Shown: positions 60,598-64,000 of the stretch, in pieces
Layout of the letters: each line of letters starts with the position of its first letter
Position numbering within the stretch: the first letter of the stretch is position 1
Source: Galerina marginata
Lineage: Eukaryota; Basidiomycota; Agaricomycetes; Agaricales; Galerinaceae
Length of the DNA: 64,000 nt
Direction: 5' to 3'
Assembly: GCA_023014335.1 (NCBI GenBank)
Contig: JAECYW010000012.1
Location: 2,046,001 to 2,110,000, forward strand
Translations under genes and position numbers: made by a program
Notes under the pieces: model-generated
What the model saw: only the letters and a program-made list of their open reading frames with translations
Told to the model about the DNA's origin: nothing
Databases searched by the model: none

Positions 60598-60619
60598 CGA
60601 GCCCTATAAATAGGACTCG
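60598..60619. repeat. 22-bp hairpin at the edge of the insertion
   Basis: CGAGCCCTA and TAGGACTCG pair with one mismatch around AAAT. It lies 10 bp from the point where SDR homology stops (60629). It may mark the element end, or simply be a TATA-like sequence. Confidence 0.45.
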
Positions 60620-60628
60620 TAACTTATC

Positions 60629-60869
60629 AACAGAGTCGTCCTCCAAAGATAAAACGAGAGGAGTTGCGGAAACGTCTTTGATGTCCTGTTCCTGCGCAGC
60701 ATCTCTGATAATAGATGTTACTGAGTGTGTCTGCGTGAGCAGTTTGGTAAGGAGCAAGGACACCTGTTAACAAAGTAATTATGTTTAGCCCCTGTCTTCC
60801 AGAGACGCGATCTAGGGTGATCAGACTGACGTTTCCGTGGCCACCAACAATGATTACTTTCTTCGACAT
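60629..60869 (-). pseudogene. NAD(P)-binding SDR, N-terminal part of a split gene
   Basis: Two exons (60869-60831 and 60763 to about 60629) give 58 residues: MSKKVIIVGGHGN with the Rossmann glycine motif GGHGNVS, then LLLTKLLTQTHSVTSIIRD, QDIKDVSATPLVLSLEDDSV. Homologues would continue with a residue or two and then FxxAFKGYDVVYFSAGAG, which is exactly where the distant C-part (56,116) begins. After SLEDDSV the frame runs into unrelated sequence and stops. The coding sequence is otherwise undamaged, including its splice sites. Confidence 0.82.
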
Positions 60870-61015
60870 ATCCAGGAGTATAAGATGGCGTGGGTGTAAG
60901 GGAAAGCACCTCACATCTCTGTGAGATGACGACTTTGAGCGGACGTCATGACCAAAACCGGCGGTCCGCTATCCGCACGGTGCAGTCTTGGCACTCGCCT
61001 TCATCTTCCGCAGGA

Positions 61016-63514
61016 ATGTATTCTGAACTCGCTGAAATACCTCTTCCCAGTGCAGCTCAGTTCGTGACGCGTCATGGTGATTTTCGACTCGAATGAAAAC
61101 CTGAGATTTTAACATACTGAACTGTGGCATTTCCAGATCAGACAGGTCCAACCGTTGTCGAAGTATCTTACACTATTAGAGACCATATCCGAAACTGCAA
61201 ACGAACAATGGCCAAATCGATCGTCTTCTCAGCCGATTCCACCTCAATTCCTGCCGTAACAGCGCTTCACGATGTAGATGTTGTTGCCCAGCTGATTTCT
61301 CCCTCTGGAAGAAGACGGGCAGTGTTACGCAAAGCCAGTGGCTCGAAATTTGTGGAGATTTGGACGGATGGGCTCTTAGAAACTTCCATGAATGTAACAG
61401 AATATCATGGAGAATTCTACGCAGATGGTGAGCGGGTCGGTCGGTAATAAAAATGCGATCCTTTTGACACTGTCAAAATTTCAGAATTCATTGGGTCATT
61501 ATCATTTTCTCCTTCTGAAACATCAATTCTTTATGCCGCCGACGATAAGTCTCCCGAAAGCGACGATCCATTTGAAAAATTCCGCTATAACCCAGATTTT
61601 GGCGAAGGCCTCCATGGAAAGCGCTCACCGGTCATTTTCATATTTCGTTGGGACAAGCCATCCACGGCCGATCCTTGTAAAATCACACTTTCGCGACTCA
61701 GAACTGCGAAAGAGATACGATTTGGTCAAGCAGTCTTCTCCCCTAACTCGGAAAAAATCATTTACGCAATGGGGTACGAATTTACGGTGGATGCTCGGAT
61801 GCTCGGTATCAAGGGCTGCTTTAACAGACCGTCTGGCATTTGGCAATTAGTTATCTCCTCTGAACTTCCGGCTGAAAACACCAAAAATTCCCCTGCGCAT
61901 ATTGACACCACGGAACAGAAACTTACTCCGGCCCACCAATCCTGCCGTTCACCCCGTATACTGACCCATAAAGGAAAATCTACTCTAATTTGGTTGGCAT
62001 GCGCCACTGGTGGCGCACATCTTGCGACTTCATCACTACATTCCCTGGATATCAGCCTAGATGCTTCCACGGCCTTGGATATTCAATCTAGTCATAAACC
62101 GCTTGTTGGGATCGTTGACAAGCCTGAAACCAATGGGTTTCCCGGCCTTTACCCACCATACAGCCTTTTGACTTCCCCATCAGTCTTCCCAGGAAGCTCC
62201 TTGTCAGACGCATCCATTATTCTCCATTCACAATGGGGTTCCCGCATTACAGTTCTTCAGATATCCTTAGCTGACGGTACCATACAAAACCTTACTCCAA
62301 GTTCGGATAACGATCTATCCAGCTGGTCAGTCCTGGCCACAGATGGTCGTTCTCTGGTTGTCTGTAGTCGCAGTTCCCCCTCAGTGCCATATGAAATTAT
62401 ACTCGGGAAAATTGACAAGTCAGGACCTGTAATATGGCGCTCACTCGACAAGCCCGATCTTCCGGAATATGGTTCGTTTTCTTCCTCTCTTCCTTTCCCC
62501 AAAACATTTCTGACCTTTTCCCAGTGAGGTCTGCATTGGCGAGCATTAACACGATAGTCGTTCAGATTCCTGGGCGTCCACTTGTTGAGACAATCCTCAT
62601 TCAGAGTAGACTAAACGCTGGTGCATCGGTACCACCGTGTATTACCTCCCCTCACGGAGGACCACACGGGGGTAGCACCACGGCCTTTTCCCCAACGACG
62701 AGTGCTCTGGTGGTTGAAGGCTGTAAGTAACTGCCATCCATTCATTTTACATCTGCAGACTTACTGCTTGCTATCAGACACCATTTCCTTCCCAAACTAC
62801 ACGGGTACGCCAGGATATGGCGAAGCTTTTTTACAGGGCCTTATCGGCCGGTGCGGGGAACTGGATGTTCAGGATTGCATCGCGGCTGCGCGTCACTTAA
62901 TTTCCATAGGCATATCGAGAGAGGGTCCTGGAATGCAGCTGATCACGGGTGGAAGCCACGGTGGATTCCTTACCGGTCACTGTAAGTTGAATGAGCTTGC
63001 CGAGTTTGATTTTGACTCAATTATGCATAAAGTAATAGGACAATTCCCTACTTTCTTCTCCGCTGCGATACTCCGCAATCCTGTCATTTCTGCCGGAGAT
63101 ATATCTTCAAGTGATATACGCGACTGGTACTTCTCTGAATTTGGAATTTCATACCCTCTTTCGTCTTCCTCTCCATCTTCATCGTCAAACGACTCGTTGT
63201 CATATTCACAACGGCCGCCTTTAGTAACTCCTCAGATATTTGCGACCCTCCAAGCCGCTTCGCCTATCGCCTATGTCGATTCTGTCCGTGTGCCAGTGTT
63301 GCTTCTCATTGGCGCGGCGGATAGGCGCGTTGCGCCTTCCCAAGGTATCGATTATTATCATGCGCTCAAGGCAAGGTATGCTCAGAAGGATGGAGACAAC
63401 AAACTTCGTGTGGAAATGCTCATCTTTGAAGGCGAAAGTCACCCGCTTGATGGAGTGGAAGCTGCGAAGGCGAGCTTTGAGGCGACGAAGAGGTGGTTCG
63501 CGGCGGCTCAATGA
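61016..63514 (+). CDS. S9-family acylaminoacyl-peptidase
   Basis: Six exons (61016-61076, 61137-61427, 61485-62471, 62525-62722, 62778-62981, 63033-63514) give 740 residues, near the usual 730 for this family. The N-terminal two thirds is a beta-propeller-like part (AVLRKASGSKFVEIW, GSLSFSPSETSILYAAD, FGQAVFSPNSEKIIYAMGY). The C-terminal alpha/beta hydrolase domain has TSPHGGPHGGS (oxyanion region), NYTGTPGYGEAF, the nucleophile in GGSHGGF (Ser572), IGAADRRV (Asp677) and GESHPL (His717). These serine peptidases release N-acylated amino acids from peptides in the cytosol. Intron acceptors at 62777 and 63032 were chosen because only they keep the frame. It is divergent from the N-terminal SDR piece, with 146 bp between starts. 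Confidence 0.9.
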
Positions 63515-63669
63515 TTTGAAGAATTTATAAGTAGATGTACTCCTAGTAAATAACAGTCTAAATGGTCTTCAAGGTGAGCCACAGACTGTGAGGTTATATA
63601 CACTTTAAGCCTAGCGTTGCTAAAACTGGCCAAAAAAAAGGGTGTTCATATAAAGAACTTTTGTTGTGG
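63515..63669. other. 3' to 3' spacer
   Basis: 155 bp between the convergent S9 peptidase and GH79 genes. Confidence 0.5.
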
Positions 63670-64000
63670 TCATAGGAAAGTAAGCAAGACAGCCTCAGTC
63701 GCCTGGACATCTACGCCTGCAGCAACGTTTGCGGTCTGAACTTGGACCTTACCACTGGGCCTTCCAGTACTGGTTTCGAATGTCTGGCCACCCCATGTAA
63801 CACCCGCAGTAGCGTCCGCATGGCTATAATTCATTCGTTTTGTAAGTAAAAAAAGCAGGGGAGGGCATGAAATGTGTTCGCTTACGGAATGGAAAGTCGC
63901 TTAACTGTCATCTTTGTCGGTGCTCCCTTTCCGGAAATACCTAGGTCAACATGGATGCTGGTCCGCGGGGACGTGTCGGTGGAGAGGAACGCCTGCGAGT
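63670..64000 (-). CDS. GH79 glycosidase, 3' end only (gene runs off the window)
   Basis: The last exon is 63823-63670 (154 nt, the same length as in the GH79 gene at 37-39 kb), and the preceding exon runs from 63886 to beyond 64000. The visible residues, SQAFLSTDTSPRTSIHVDL, MTVKRLSIP, HADATAGVTWGGQTFETS, GRPSGKVQVQ, DVQATEAVLLTFL, differ in only a few places from the C-terminal beta domain of the first GH79 gene. This is therefore a close paralogue in opposite orientation. The catalytic part is outside the window. Confidence 0.9.

Larger units (their letters stand above)
56117..60628. mobile_element. 4.5-kb insertion interrupting the SDR gene
   Basis: This DNA lies between codons that should be nearly adjacent in the SDR protein (Val58 of the N-part and Phe-Ser-Lys of the C-part). 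It contains the family 1 and family 2 repeats, AT-rich flanks (56,200-57,000 and 60,100-60,600) and a 22-bp hairpin at the right edge (60598-60619). I found no transposase, RT or clear target-site duplication. The splice phases at the two edges do not match, which argues against one giant intron. The class of element is unknown. Confidence 0.6.

Noticed and set aside
1..64000. CRISPR arrays, rRNA genes or bacterial operons
   Set aside because: No regularly spaced short repeats with unique spacers, no rRNA motifs, and all genes have spliceosomal introns.

Overview
The window looks like nuclear DNA of a mushroom-forming basidiomycete (Agaricomycetes). The evidence is that nearly every recognised gene is cut by many 45-60 nt GT-AG introns, that micro-exons of 9-20 nt are common, and that the gene content is typical of that group: a DUF6534 membrane protein, coiled-coil F-box proteins, a DyP peroxidase, GH79 and GH18 enzymes, a velvet factor and a Copia element. 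All gene models were built by eye from splice signals, reading-frame continuity and family motifs. No alignment was run.

Left part (1-11 kb) is a repeat-rich island. It holds an internally deleted Ty1/Copia retrotransposon with its target-site duplication, a cluster of hairpins, two kinds of degenerate tandem repeat, and a truncated M20 metallopeptidase gene. From 11.6 to 19 kb lie a Golgi pH regulator homologue (GPHR), a secreted glycoside-hydrolase-like protein with two 10-nt exons, and a DyP peroxidase whose frame carries one TGA codon. From 19 to 24.7 kb I see no supportable gene. A velvet-family regulator with a glutamine/proline-rich tail of about 720 residues occupies 24.7-28.4 kb.

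From 30.6 to 36.3 kb come an MFS-type transporter and a DUF6534 protein in about 20 exons. From 37.2 to 44.6 kb there is a carbohydrate-active block: a secreted GH79 enzyme (+) converging on two tandem genes (-) that each join an N-terminal PX phosphoinositide-binding domain to a complete GH18 chitinase-like barrel with no signal peptide. From 45.8 to 54.9 kb are two F-box genes, elongation factor 1-gamma (with a 9-nt last exon) and an aldo/keto reductase.

The right end (55.4-64 kb) has an NAD(P)-binding SDR gene cut in two by about 4.5 kb of DNA. That insert carries the same two repeat families, in the same order and orientation, as the left island. It is followed by an S9 acylaminoacyl-peptidase and by the 3' end of a second GH79 gene, a close paralogue of the one at 37 kb but on the other strand.

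The strongest candidates for something undescribed are the tandem PX-GH18 fusions (a chitinase-like enzyme apparently addressed to the cytosolic face of an endomembrane) and the composite repeat, made of tandem exon-intron-like units, that occurs at both ends of the window and interrupts the SDR gene.
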